Origin: Astragalus membranaceus
Taxonomy: Eukaryota > Streptophyta > Magnoliopsida > Fabales > Fabaceae
Direction: 5' to 3'
Assembly: GCA_039519185.1 (NCBI GenBank)
Contig: CM076849.1
Location: 60,470,587-60,534,586 of the forward strand
Length of the DNA: 64,000 nt
In this document: positions 1 through 10,992 of the stretch, one piece after another
How the letters are laid out: each line of letters begins with the position of its first letter
How positions within the stretch are numbered: the first letter of the stretch is position 1
Made by a program: the position numbers and the translations under genes
Notes under the pieces: model-generated
What the model saw: the letters and a program-made list of their open reading frames with translations, nothing else
Told to the model about the DNA's origin: nothing
The model's database searches: none

Positions 1-273
1 TGTGTTCTCCAGATAGAGAAAATACTTACTGAAATGTGCAAAAAATGGGGTAGTTTTGAAAAAAAAGATTGAATCTATAGGAGTACTAATTAGAAATAAA
101 CAGATTTCAAAGTAATTCCTTGGTCGGTGTGAATTAGGGCTTTGCTCCCTATAATATGTACCGGAGGGAGAAGTAGTTAGAAGAGAATATATCTGTCTCT
201 TTTTACTTATTTTAGGGCCCTTGATATGTATTATCTTTTGGAGGATGATTGATTTTCCTACAATGCCCCACAG

Positions 274-3200
274 GTAGATTATCGTGGCTATGAAGTGACT
301 GTGGAAAACTTTCTGAGGGTACTAACAGGTCGTCACGAGACTGCTGTTCCAAGGTCCAAGCGACTTCTTAGTGATGAAGGAAGCCATATTCTTTTGTATA
401 TGACAGGGCATGGAGGTGATGAGTTTTTGAAGTTTCAAGATTCAGATGAGCTTCAAAGCCATGATTTAGCTGATGCTGTAAAGCAAATGAAAGAGAAGCA
501 CAGGTATGCATTTCCTATTTAATTGTGTTGGGAACAGGGACAGATCTAGGAATTTATCAGACGGGGGGAGGATTTTCTGAAGTGTCGTCATCCATACAAA
601 TACAATACCATTCGCCCCGACTTGAATGGTCGCAACAAATCCTTATTTTTTTTTCTACTATGTTTTTCCCTTAAACTTTCTTGACAAATAGATAAACATT
701 ATATATATATATATTGTATATAGTACTAGTTTAACTATTTTACTGTAACCAAAAAAAAGTTTAACTATTTTACTATTGTCAAAAAAAGTTTAGCTATTAT
801 ACTATACTATATATTAAAACGTTGGAACAAACAACATTATAACCTTTAGGTGTTGATTGTCAAAGAAAAAAAAACTGTAGGTGTTACAATGGAACAAACA
901 ACAATAATCCCCAGATGGGTAACAGTTAGGTTACATGAAAAAATGGATCATAAAATATACCGGAGGTGGGAATCGAGACCACCAATATGAACAAGGGTCT
1001 TTCTACAGCCGAGCTAAGATGTAGAATGTGTAACAATTTGAATGTTTCTATATGTATATAGACAGATGTAGTCCTTCAAACAAATAATACAAGGTTGCAA
1101 GCCATCACAGAGCGGGGGGCGGCCGCCACTGCCTGCCCCCAGCTGAATCCGTCCCTGGTTGTGAAAGAAAAACCACCAATATGAACAAGGTCTTTCTACA
1201 GCCGAGCTAAGATGTAGAATGTGTAACAATTTGAACGTTTCTATATGAATATAGACAGATGTAGTCCTTCAAACAAATAATACAAGGTTGCAAGCCACCA
1301 CGGAGCGGGGAGCGGCTGCCACTGCCTGCCCCAAGCTGAATCCGTCCTTGGTTGTGAAAGAAAAAACCAGAAAGCATGAGAGAATCTTATGCTTCAATTA
1401 CGCAAAAGAGAATATTATAGTATATATAGAATCATAAATACAAGGATAGGTACCTTAATTGTTGTACTTACATTAGGAGAAGGGAGGATAAAGATTGTCA
1501 TTAGTCCTTAACAAAAGTACGGAACATACAACAACAAAGATGAAGAAAATATCAGCCGGACAAGATACTCTGACTAGATATGCTTATCATTATTGAAAAT
1601 TTAGATGGCTAGCTACAGCAATAGATTCCACTGGTAAGGTTCAATGACGGATGATACTTTGTTTTCTGAAAAATATTTTATGGCAATTGAACATTTTGTA
1701 AAAAAATTATTGAAAGAGTTTTATTTCTTCCATGGCATTATACGTGCCAGTCATTGACAGTTAACATTTATTGGATGAAAACCTTTTTTTTGTCATTATG
1801 GGAATTGTTAGGTTTAAGGAGCTGCTTATAATGGTGGATACCTGCCAAGCCTCTACCCTGTTCTCACAGGTATGATATTGCTTTTTAACTAATGGTTTAT
1901 GTTTCTACAAACTCCTATACCAATCCCCGTGAAATGACAGTAAAGTGATATGGGTGTTGATTCTCCGTATTTAATATAAAGTACATTGCAGAACTAATTG
2001 TATAACATGTTTTCCTCCATCCCAATGATAGATTTGGGAAGGTGTGTGTTAGGAGGGGAAAACATGGAGCAGGGAATCATTCCCCTAGTAGTCGGTATCC
2101 TAACTAACTCAGTGGGTGCTTGCTGAGGTGGCAGAGCGCGTAGGGTGTGAGGTGAGAGACTGTGGGAGTTAAGTAGTGGGGGGAGTATTCTGTGGAGGTA
2201 GGCTGGAACTAGTTAGACAATTGGGAGAGTTTAGGCCTCTCGAAGTGCCTTGTTATCTTCTTCATTTTACTTTCTGGAATTTTACTGTAATTACTAAGCT
2301 AGAATCACCTTGATTCTGCTATCGTTTTCCTTACAAACAATACAACAGTGACATTGCTACTTTAGTTTACTGGTTTTGCTGTTTTAATTCCCCCAATACT
2401 AAATTGATCTTATCACCTAACTTCTAAGCATCATATTTAATATAAAGTTATACACTACATTGAAGAACTAATTGTATAAGATGTTTTCCTCCATCCCAAT
2501 GATAGATTTGGGAAGGTGTGTGTTAGGGGGGAAAACATGGAGCAGGGAATTCCCCTAGTAGTTGGTATCCTAACTAACTCAGTGGGTGCTTGCTGAGGTG
2601 GCAGGGCGCGTAGGGTGTGAGGTGAGAGACTGTGAGTTAAGTGGTGGGGGGAGTATTCTGTGGAGGTAGGCTGGAACTAGTTAGACAATTGGGAGAGTTT
2701 AGGCCTCTCGAAGTGCCTTGTTATCTTCTTCATTTTACTTTCTGGAATTTTACTGTAATTACTAAGCTAGAATCACCTTAATTCTGCTTTCGTTTTCCTT
2801 ACAATCAATACAACAGTGACATTCCTACTTTAGTTTACTGGTTTTGCTGTTTTAATTCCCCCAATACTAAATTGATCTTATCACCTAACTTCTAAGCATC
2901 ATATTGTGAACTAATAAGAATATGACTTTTTCCAGTCTGCTTTTGTTTGTCACTTTTCTTCTCCTAAAAGAATTCAGTGTCTACGCACTATTAACATCTG
3001 TCGCCCATCACAAACTGTGCTGTTTTGTTAGTGTCTTGAAATATACAATTGCTTACTATGTGATAATAAGATAGCTTTCATCTTTCTGATTATTTTTCCC
3101 TCAGTTCTGTTCCTGATGGGGTTCTCCTTTTTATTATGTTGGCAGCTTCATTCACCTGGTGTTTTGGCAATTGGAAGTAGCATGAAAGGAGAGAATTCAT

Positions 3201-5202
3201 ATTCGCATCACCTGGACTCAGATGTATGTATGAACTTAATAGAGCCATTACGTGCCTCTTTCATGCAAGTGTTTGTTTATCCATTGGATTTCTCCATGTT
3301 TAGATCCAGGTTCTGTGCAACTAAAATTGTCTTTTGCACTTGTTCTTTTGAATGTAATTCAGGTAGGTGTTTCAGTTGTGGACCGTTTTACATTCTACAC
3401 TCTTGCCTTCTTTGAGAGGTTGAGTATGTATGACAATGCTTCATTGAGCAGGTACATGCAAATTCTTATAAGCTGTTTCAGGCTAAGTATTTTGTCCCTG
3501 TTATATCAACTATCTTTATAGTATGTGTCCTCATTCTGCAGGATCTTTTGATGAATTTTACTTTCAAAACATTTGGTTGCATTTGTTAATTTTGGCTTTA
3601 ACAGGCCTATTTAAAGGCGATGATGGCTAGGGTGGTCAAACACTTCAAGTGGTTTACAGTGTCGTACACTTGAACATCAGTCCAAACAAACTCCAACGAC
3701 GACCGACACCACTTGCCACCGAAGTTCATGGTCTTCCACGAATGCAGTGTCCTCAACAATGGCGAACTGCTGTCAGTTCAGCCAAAGACAACACAAATGA
3801 ATGAGTGCCTAAACTTTGACTTGATTGGTTTTTCGATGTTTTTTGTTGCACCCACTTTGATTAGATCACCAATGAAGGTTGTGTTGACGTGGAGGACCAT
3901 GAGCTTCTACTTGCACAAAGCAGCATGGGTCATCGTTGGAGTTTGGTGCAATTTTGAAACAATGTTCATATTTTCTATCATTTATGTATGCACAAAATCA
4001 ATACTGTCGTTCATTTGATAGAAAAGTTAATACTGGAGAGTAGTTGAAGTACAAATATTGAATTATAATTGCAGCATGTTAAGCAATGGTGCATCATAAA
4101 CTTTTGAAGGCTAGATTGTTTAATCTTAGATTTGTTGTGCTTTCGCTGCAGTCTTTTCAATTCGTACAATCCAAGTTGGTTGATGTCAACTGCACATTAC
4201 AGAACGGACCTTTACCAATGCCATTTAGAGGAGGTAATGAAGTTATGCACATACTTTGCATCTTTGCTCATTTCTTGAAAATCTATTCATTATTTTGTGA
4301 GAAATCTATTATCTATGTGTTGAATTGTGTAGACGTGGTGCTATTGTTTAACGTGAAGCCAACTGCCTAGAAGGTTATTGGTTTGAATTGGTCGAGAGAA
4401 AATGGCAATTGATCCAATCCAATCAATTTTCTTACATTTAGTTGGTTTTGGCCAAACATAAATTGAGTCCAATTTAAATTGGTTTATATTCTTTTTTTAG
4501 TCCTTTTTAATTTAATTTTGTAATATAAAAATTATGAAAACATGAATATCCAAATTCATCAAAATACATGCTCTGGATATACAAATTACATTAATATATA
4601 TAATTATATATACATATACACATAAAATTTATGATAATTTATTATTTTTTATCTAATCAGATTAATTTTATTATTTATTATGATTAATGTAATGTTTTTT
4701 TTCGACAATTAGTATCTGCCAATTTTGATGTTTGCTTTGATTAAAGTGATGAGTTCTTGTTGTATCATTTCCTTCTAGGTACCCGTGACAAATTTCTTTG
4801 GCTCTGTAATGAAAACAATACACACTGATTACGCCTACAGGTCTCGGCCAAATAAGAAATTTGGGGGAGCTAAAACTAAAATATCTTTGGATCAATCAAT
4901 CTCCAACTATGACAGAAGAATTTTGAGAAACTCTGACAACGGGGATCAATATAATGATTTACATACAGAGGTGAATTGAATATATGCCCCAATAGAATTA
5001 GTTTGCACAACTTCAGGTAAAAGCTGTATTGTAAATCATGGTGACCGAATTTACTGTGCAGGAATATTTCCAGAATAGTGGTGGGCAACTATGGAATACT
5101 ATTCTCAGCAAAGTGAATGCTTTTGAAAGCAGTGATGCTTTTATGTGCTATGGCCTTCTTTTAATGCTTCCTCTGTTGATAGTTTCAACGTGGCTATCAT
5201 AG
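274..5202 (+). CDS. GPI8: GPI transamidase catalytic subunit GPI8/PIG-K, 3' seven exons (5' partial)
   Basis: GPI8 is the C13-family cysteine protease of the ER-membrane GPI transamidase: it cleaves the C-terminal signal of precursor proteins and attaches the GPI anchor. Exons that join in frame with GT/AG borders are 274-503, 1812-1869, 3146-3223, 3363-3451, 4152-4233, 4779-4970 and 5062-5202 (TAG), 289 residues in all. The catalytic histidine lies in MTGHGG (codon 409-411) and the catalytic cysteine in VDTCQA (codon 1843-1845), so both active-site residues are intact. Further family blocks are HSPGVLAIGSS, YRTDLYQ and VTNFFGSVMKTIHTD. The last exon ends in a hydrophobic helix (CYGLLLMLPLLIVSTWLS), the single lumen-to-membrane anchor. 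The family is about 390 residues long, so about 100 N-terminal residues lie upstream of the window. No frameshift or stop is visible. The introns are inflated by repeats. The identification is secure; exon edges are by eye. Confidence 0.93.
535..1157. mobile_element. hAT-type non-autonomous element in GPI8 intron
   Basis: The left end reads CAGGGACAGATC and the right end is the inverse of CAGGGACGGATT. The flanks are GTTGGGAA (527-534) and GTTGTGAA (1158-1165), an 8-bp target duplication with one mismatch, as expected of hAT transposons. No transposase reading frame is present. The right end occurs a second time at 1350, followed by the same GTTGTGAA, because the right part of the element plus flank has been tandemly duplicated. 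Confidence 0.7.
978..1365. repeat. Tandem duplication of a hAT right end, about 193-bp unit x2
   Basis: The stretch starting ACCACCAATATGAACAAGG and ending at the GTCCCTG / GTCCTTG terminus plus GTTGTGAAAGAAAAA is present twice head to tail, with a few substitutions and small indels. It lies wholly inside the GPI8 intron 504-1811. Confidence 0.8.
1971..2905. repeat. Tandem duplication in GPI8 intron, about 467-bp unit x2
   Basis: A block beginning TTAATATAAAGT and ending CTTCTAAGCATCATATT is repeated nearly intact (1971-2436 and 2437-2905). The copies differ by scattered substitutions and short indels, for example the loss of CATT in the second. It looks like a decayed LTR-type sequence but I could not assign a family. 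It accounts for most of the 1870-3145 intron. Confidence 0.8.
3452..4778. other. GPI8 introns around the YRTDLYQ exon, no recognised element
   Basis: Intron 3452-4151 and intron 4234-4778 hold AT-rich sequence with no element ends or second gene that I can support. Open frames here are short and unrelated to known families. Confidence 0.4.
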
Positions 5203-5284
5203 TAAACGATTGAATTGCAGGGATGTTCTTTGACAGCACATGTTACGCTTGCTTGTAATGCAATTTCACACGAAGATACAAATT

Positions 5285-5612
5285 ATTGATGCTGCATTAT
5301 ATAAGTGAGTGCAGCTTCATAAAACTGAATTCTGTTAGCCACTGCTTTTTTCTTTTGAAGTGGAGCGATGTCGTGGTTCTGATTGAGGGGAAACCACAGA
5401 CACTAAGACCAAACCAAACATTTTCAATCCAAGGGCATAAGAGGAGGAGATGCTCTACAGTTCCTGGTTCCTTGTTGTAGATGGGGCAAAGGTTTGAGCA
5501 GGAGAGTTTCCTTTTCACCATATTGTCCATGGCTGGTAGGGCATTATGGCCAATCTTCCAAATAAACAACTTCAACTTTTTAGGGACCAGAGCACCCCCA
5601 AATGGCACGGAG
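5285..5612 (-). pseudogene. LINE-A relic, 3' part: reverse-transcriptase zinc-binding (zf-RVT) domain
   Basis: The translated minus strand has PKKLKLFIWKIGHNALPAMD, then C-x2-C-type spacing in CSNLCPIYNKEPGTVEHLLL and LCPWIENVWFGL. This is the zf-RVT domain found near the C terminus of plant LINE ORF2 proteins. It probably belongs to the same LINE as 7987-9245, cut apart by the LTR-type insertion 5613-7986, because on the minus strand the order RT then zf-RVT is the expected one. It is broken at both sides and not functional. Confidence 0.75.
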
Positions 5613-7418
5613 TAACGGTGTCTATCTCTACCATTTTGGTTCCATCCATTTCTTAGTGTTTTCTAAGACTCTCTATGGCTTTAAATCCTTTGATCATCAT
5701 CTATGGTTTAAGGTCACTTAAAACTAGCTTAGGAATGGTCAATCATCATCCAATACACACCTAGAATGGTCCTAATCCATTAATAGCCTAGTCCTAGTCG
5801 ATTAACAGCCTCCAAATTGTCTAGAGTTGCGCCGCCGATTGGAACACTCCTATGTGATTCGTCATTGTCCTAATCGATTAATGCTCCTTTCAATTCCATT
5901 AACACGACTCCGAAATGTCTCTTGGGTGATCTTAACTTCTCTAATAGATTAACATCTAACCTATAATAGATTAACACGAGTCCAAAGCATCTCCCAGGTA
6001 ATTTCCACTGCTCTAATAAATTAATAACATTTATCCAATCAATTAACATCTTCATCTGTGTCTAGAAAGCATTCTAAGCCATTCTTAATTCAAATTAAAC
6101 CATCGAAACGATTAGGAATCTCAATGGCATCATCCCAATATCCTATACTAAAGTTTAACCTTGTTACTTAGGTTTTAGCAATGAGACTCAATTCCATCAA
6201 ATTGATCCCTTATCACCATTAACAGCAATCATAACAACGATGACAACCACAAATACATTAACATATAGGCATAACATATTCAAAAACCACACATAACATT
6301 TACACATATCATCAACATCATCACATTATAATAGAGTTTTTGCTTCTACAAGGACAACCAAATTATAGAGTAAAACCTATAAAACCCATTGCTCATATAA
6401 TGGTTTACACAAAATATACTGTCAGTTAAGACATAGGGATCATGGGACATCCTAGTTATGTCAATTGTATCCCAAACTATGATGTTTCTTAGTTATCATC
6501 CCCATCTTCTTACCTCCAAACACGATTATATCACTCTTATATTAGTCCCTTGATGATCTTGGATTCAGTAGGTAATTTTGTATAAGAATGTGAAGTTTGA
6601 TAATTTTTAGTTGTCAAATGAGAGAGAACAATAACTGAAAAGAGAGACAATGATGTTGGTAAGAAACTATTTGTGGCTGCACAACGAGACCAACGAGAGT
6701 GCGTAGGATTTTTACTTTTAAAGTGACATGGAGGTGTATGCATGAATATGAAGTGGTGTAACAAGTAAATTCATTAAAAGAGAAATGGATCACACTAAAA
6801 AGAAGCACAACTTATTTCTAATTAGTTTTTAAGCCTAATTCTCTTATAATATCTACCGAAGCACATTTTTTTAACACCAAATATTTTCACAAAATAAATA
6901 ATAATTCAAACACTAATATTTTACAAAAATAGAATAATTTAAATAACATGAAGATATATTATCAATATTATCGTAAAATACCAATAATTATCAATTCAAC
7001 ATATTAAATGATTCAAACACACATATAGATATAAAATCTTATAATTTAAAATAATAATACTAACTCATGGATAACACTTAAAAATGAAATAATAAAATGA
7101 TAATATACTATTAAAATATGCTAATTATTAAAAGGCTTAAATATATGTTTGGTCACTGCAAATATGGCCATAATCCAATTTGGTCCTTGTAATTTTTTTT
7201 TAACAAGCCATTGCAAATATTAAGCGTTTACAGTTTAGTCTCTCGATTAACTTTCCATCCAAAGAAAGGTGATGTGGCAAACAGCTATGACATCAGCGTT
7301 GACGTCACTGCCACGTGTCAACATTTAATTGGGTCTCTGCAGATTAATCTGAACGAAGAATTAATAATTGGGAATTATGTTATATATACAGCTTGTTGGC
7401 GTTATTAACACAAGTCAT

Positions 7419-7486
7419 CTGCTGGTTCAGTGGTATTTGTTATTGTTCATCACTTTGAGGTCATGGGTTCGATTCCCATGCTTGTC
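7419..7486 (+). other. tRNA-like module with Pol III A and B boxes
   Basis: An A-box match, TGGTTCAGTGG (7423-7433), is followed 32 bases later by a B-box match, GGTTCGATTCC (7466-7476). The flanking arms do not fold into a clean cloverleaf that I can see, so it is a tRNA-derived or SINE-head-like sequence rather than a tRNA gene. It lies inside the MULE 7134-7906. Confidence 0.5.
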
Positions 7487-7494
7487 AAAATGGC

Positions 7495-7700
7495 TATTTG
7501 TTTGAGTAACAATAGTGTGTCCCACTTTGCCATGTGAGTGCCACATGGCAGCCATTCATTGGCTGCCACATGAGAATAATGATGTGGGTGATTGTTTGAG
7601 TAACAACAGTATGTCCCACTTTGCCATGTGAGTGCAACATGGCAGCCATTCATTGGTTGCCATTCATTGGCTGCCACATGGGAATAATGTGTGGGTGATA
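7495..7700. repeat. Direct repeat inside the MULE, about 105-bp unit x2
   Basis: Both copies carry TTTGAGTAACAA, GTCCCACTTTGCCATGTGAG and CATGGCAGCCATTCATTGG. The second copy repeats the CATTCATTGG unit once more. The GCCATGTG / CACATGGC segments are also inverted within each copy and could form small hairpins. Confidence 0.75.
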
Positions 7701-7986
7701 ACATGGTGTCTGAGTGCCATTTGTGGCAATGACGTCAACACTGATGTCATCACTGTTTGCCACGTCACCTATTTTTGGATGAAAAGTTATCCGAGGGACT
7801 AAACTGTAAACGCTTAATATTTGCAAGGGCTTTTTTAAAAGTTTTTTTTACAGGGGCCAAATTGGATTATGGCCATATTTGCAGGGGCCAAAGATATATT
7901 TAAGCCTTATTAAAATAAGCAAACACAAAACTACTAATATATCTACACATATGCACGTATATTAATAACAAAATCGGGGTGTTACA

Positions 7987-9245
7987 GAAGTAATCGTAAC
8001 TATGGACATGGGAGACCTAGTGTCGTTCACCAACACCTCTTCCAAAAAAAACCCTCTTGTAGGAGAAACTCCACTCCCAAACTAAGTTGGCCCATGCGCC
8101 CATCTCAAACAACTTATAGTTCTTTTAGTTTGAGATAGAAAATAACCTTGGAAACAGAGCCTTGGGGGTGATCTAATATAAGATTGAGACTACCACACAT
8201 CCTATAAATATCTTTCCCACATAGGGAAGCAAAGTACGAGATCTATTTTGATGAAGGTCTAGAGGTTCTTAACGAATTATCTCCCATATTTGCACCTATG
8301 CTTCCAAAATTAGAAGGGTATCATCAGCATATTGTACATGTAATATGAGCACTAGAAGGGTATCATCAGCATATTGTAAATGTAATATGAGCACTAGAAG
8401 ATCCCGGTTCGTTAGCAAACGAGAGGAAAAAGGGGGCTAGGGCATCCCCTTGCTTTAACCCTTTTTGAATATCAATTTCCTCCCTCGAAAAGCCACTTAA
8501 AAGGAATGGGAGGCTCTCAATAAAAAGGCATACTCAAATCCAAGCATTCCACTTATCACAGAACCCAAACGGTCGAGGAACTCCTAGTTAACTAAGTCAT
8601 AGACATTTTCAAAGCCAACCTTAAAGATCATGAATTCCTTCCTCATTTTCTTTGCAAAATCCACCACATAATTCACCATTTCAACCCCACAGGCTAGATG
8701 TCTACACCACATAATTTGGAGCCACAATTCAATCCATAAAACTCCCTAGCCTAGAGGAATTGACCTTAGACAATAATTCATAGAGACATGCTAACAGGGA
8801 TATTGGTCTAAAAAGACTAAAATACCCTAGGGACAAAGGAGAATCCACCTTCAGAACCAAGGTAAGGAAGTATGAGGTAAACCTCTTTCAGAGCCTAGCA
8901 TTTCTATGGAATTCACCGAAGAAGGTCTCAATTTCCCCTATCATTAAAGGCAAGAAGGATTTAATAAAAGAGAAGTTAAGACCACCCGAAACATGCCTCT
9001 TATTCCCATCATATGACTGGATGCGTTGCTCAATTTCCAACCAGTAACGAGGCAACCAAATGGTTGTTATCATTAGAAGATCCCCTGGGGAAAGGAACCC
9101 CAACAAGATTTGGGTGATCCCAATCATCACAGAAGAAATGGTTGGTAAAGTACTTGACCACCCTCCTCCTCACCGCATATATCCCCTGAACCCACTTATT
9201 TATCAACCACAAAGTTTCTCTTACCTCGACTTTGTGGTAAAGTAA
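7987..9245 (-). pseudogene. LINE-A relic, reverse-transcriptase domain
   Basis: Read on the minus strand, 9130-8888 has the pre-RT block GGLNFSFIKSFLPLM. Near 8655-8580 comes DFAKKMRKEFMIFKVGFENV (the conserved block with motif A), near 8450-8405 LKQGDALAPFFLSF, and near 8345-8310 QYADDTLL, the YADD catalytic motif. Stops and frameshifts separate these blocks, so it is dead. The expected downstream zf-RVT domain lies at 5285-5612 beyond the LTR-type insertion. The YADD segment is duplicated (8311-8352 and 8353-8394). Confidence 0.8.
8311..8394. repeat. 42-bp tandem duplication over the LINE YADD motif
   Basis: Two adjacent copies of the segment starting TAGAAGGGTATCATCAGCAT differ at one base (TTGTACATG against TTGTAAATG). 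The duplication repeats the codons of the RT catalytic motif. Confidence 0.85.
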
Positions 9246-9275
9246 TTGATTAAAGGATAATTTAAAAATAATAAG

Positions 9276-9990
9276 TTAAATATGGTAAAAATAATTAACA
9301 TTTATGGTGGCATCTAGGGTGAGAGATCGACTAATGTGTTTTGAGATTTCATTTTGGTTTTTTTTCTTGATAAGCAATGATTCATTGTTGGGGGCACTAC
9401 AACTTTTGAATTGTGAAATGTATGTGCACACCCCTAGTGCCCCCAACAATGAATCATTGCTTATCATGACTACAAGCCAGGAAAAAAGATGATGTAGTTC
9501 TTCGTGCACACCCCTACAAACAACGCAAACAACCCCTTCCTCCGACTTAGTAACATTACTTTTAAACAATAAATCACGAACAGGAAGTGATTCCTTGAAC
9601 AATCTCCAACCAAATATCAGAATTTTTGATGGAAAATGAGTCTTCCATAACGCCTTGAAATCAAAAACCATGCTGCTATTCTCAACTGATTCAGCGCTAT
9701 TCATTGAGATGTCTGTAGCAAGATCTATGAAGGCTTTGCTTGAATCTAAGGTCCAAATCCAAGAATTCTCACTCAAGAGAGCGATATTAAAACACTCAAG
9801 ATTTTAAATACCAAGGCCACCTTCCTCCTTAAGTTTGCAAACCTTACCTCAAGCCACCCAATACATACCTCTGTCTTCATTGTTAATGCCCCTTAAAAAA
9901 TCCATCTGGATCTTAATCATTGAATTAATCACCACATTCGAAGCCTTGTAGAAAGAAAACAAATAAAGATTTCATGTTGGTTGATATAAT
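9276..9990 (-). pseudogene. LINE-B relic: post-RT region and zf-RVT domain
   Basis: The minus strand from about 9960 encodes the LINE segment with GINNEDRGMYWVA and KVCKLKEEGGLGI, then a zf-RVT domain with KALWKTHFPSKILIFGWRLF and CVVCRGVHEELHHLF. Because this C-terminal region lies upstream (minus strand) of LINE-A's RT domain, it is a separate LINE copy. It carries an in-frame stop before GKVCKLKEEG and is interrupted by the fold-back at 9368-9466. Confidence 0.78.
9368..9466. repeat. Fold-back element: 32-bp perfect inverted repeat, 35-base loop
   Basis: The left arm 9368-9399 (starting TGATAAGCAATGATTCATTG) is the exact inverse of 9435-9466. It sits within LINE-B coding sequence just after the HHLF codons. 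It resembles a tiny MITE; no clear target duplication is seen. Confidence 0.85.
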
Positions 9991-10391
9991 CTCAACTACT
10001 CATAATATTTTTTATTATATCTAAAGGTCAATTTGACTGATACACCAATTAGAGACTTAGTTGATTCCTCACTATCAAATTCACCCACATTTACTTATAT
10101 TTTTAGACCACATAACATAGCTTTTTTTTTTGTTGATATTGGAAACCCCAGGGCCATGGAGTATTGTTGAAAAATATTTTAATAAAAATAAAACCGCATG
10201 GAAAACGTAAACATTTTAAATTATTCCTTCAGAATAAACGTAGGCACATCATTGGATATTTTATTTTCTTATTCTTCATTCAAAATATTTTAATTTGATA
10301 TTTTATGAACAATAGTAATTAGCATATGTGTCCTTTATCAGTTAATTTTTTTTTTGGTTCGGCCCAGATAGAAAAACTATGATACTACTGA
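9991..10391. other. AT-rich sequence, nothing recognised
   Basis: There is no open frame, element terminus or RNA gene that I can support between LINE-B and the MULE terminus at 10392. The last nine bases, TACTACTGA, are that element's left target duplication. Confidence 0.5.
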
Positions 10392-10992
10392 GACTTAAAT
10401 ATATACTTGGCCCTGCAAATATGGCCATAATCCATTTAGGCCAATGTAAAAAAGTTTTAAAATGGCCCTTGCAAATATTAAAAGTTTACAGATAAACCCT
10501 TCTGTTAACTTTCTCTCTAAAAAAACTGACGTGACTAATGGAGACGACGTCAGCTTGACATCATCAATGAATAATAGAGAAAAATTAACAGAGAAAGATT
10601 GAAACGATTCTGTTCTGCTTCAGATTGTTCCAAAAAAGGGAATAATTAACAGAGAAAGATTGACACGATTCAAAAACGTTAATCTTTCTTTGTTAATCAT
10701 TGATGATGTTGTGAAACCCTTTACCCCGAAAGTATTTATAAGTGAAAAAGTACAAAAAACGAGTAAATTTGTTTTTCAAAATAATATTCGCAATTCATTT
10801 TCGAAATACCTTTCGCAAGTACAAGATGCCATCAACTCCTTAAATCATATAAACATCATTTATAAGAACATTAAAGCCTAAAGCAATAAAACACTGAAGC
10901 ATTTCTTTCAATACAGTAATAAGATTGATTTTAAATACAATATTGAAAATACAACCCATGTCCCGATGTCACATGATCAGAGGAATAAACCT

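Larger units (their letters stand above)
7134..7906. mobile_element. MULE-type element with long TIRs and perfect 9-bp TSD
   Basis: The ends are GGCTTAAATATATGTTTGG and the inverse of GGCTTAAATATATCTTTGG. Inverted similarity continues inwards for about 150-180 bp, including CTAAACTGTAAACGCTTAAT and GACGTCA-containing segments. The flanks TTATTAAAA (7125-7133 and 7907-7915) match perfectly; 9 bp is the Mutator-like hallmark. There is no transposase. The interior holds a tRNA-like segment and a roughly 105-bp direct repeat. Confidence 0.88.
5613..7986. mobile_element. LTR-type insertion (probable solo LTR) splitting LINE-A
   Basis: The right end, ATCGGGGTGTTACA (to 7986), is the same terminus as that of the element ending at 19596, and the AT-rich sequence before it resembles that element's 3' part. 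The left end is degraded: GGAGT then TAACGGTGTC near 5613. The right flank is GAAGT, so the 5-bp duplication is imperfect. LINE-A coding sequence lies on both sides. The element has no coding capacity and holds the MULE 7134-7906. The left edge is uncertain by several bases. Confidence 0.5.

Noticed and set aside
3604..4018. A separate gene in the GPI8 intron (101-codon frame at 3713)
   Set aside because: No domain or splice logic; flanking GPI8 exons join in phase across it.
5613..7133. Minus-strand frames at 5870-6055 and 6537-6808 as small genes
   Set aside because: Short, overlapping, composition-driven frames inside an LTR-type insertion.
7419..7486. A functional tRNA gene
   Set aside because: The A and B boxes fit, but I cannot pair acceptor and anticodon arms, and it sits inside a non-autonomous MULE.
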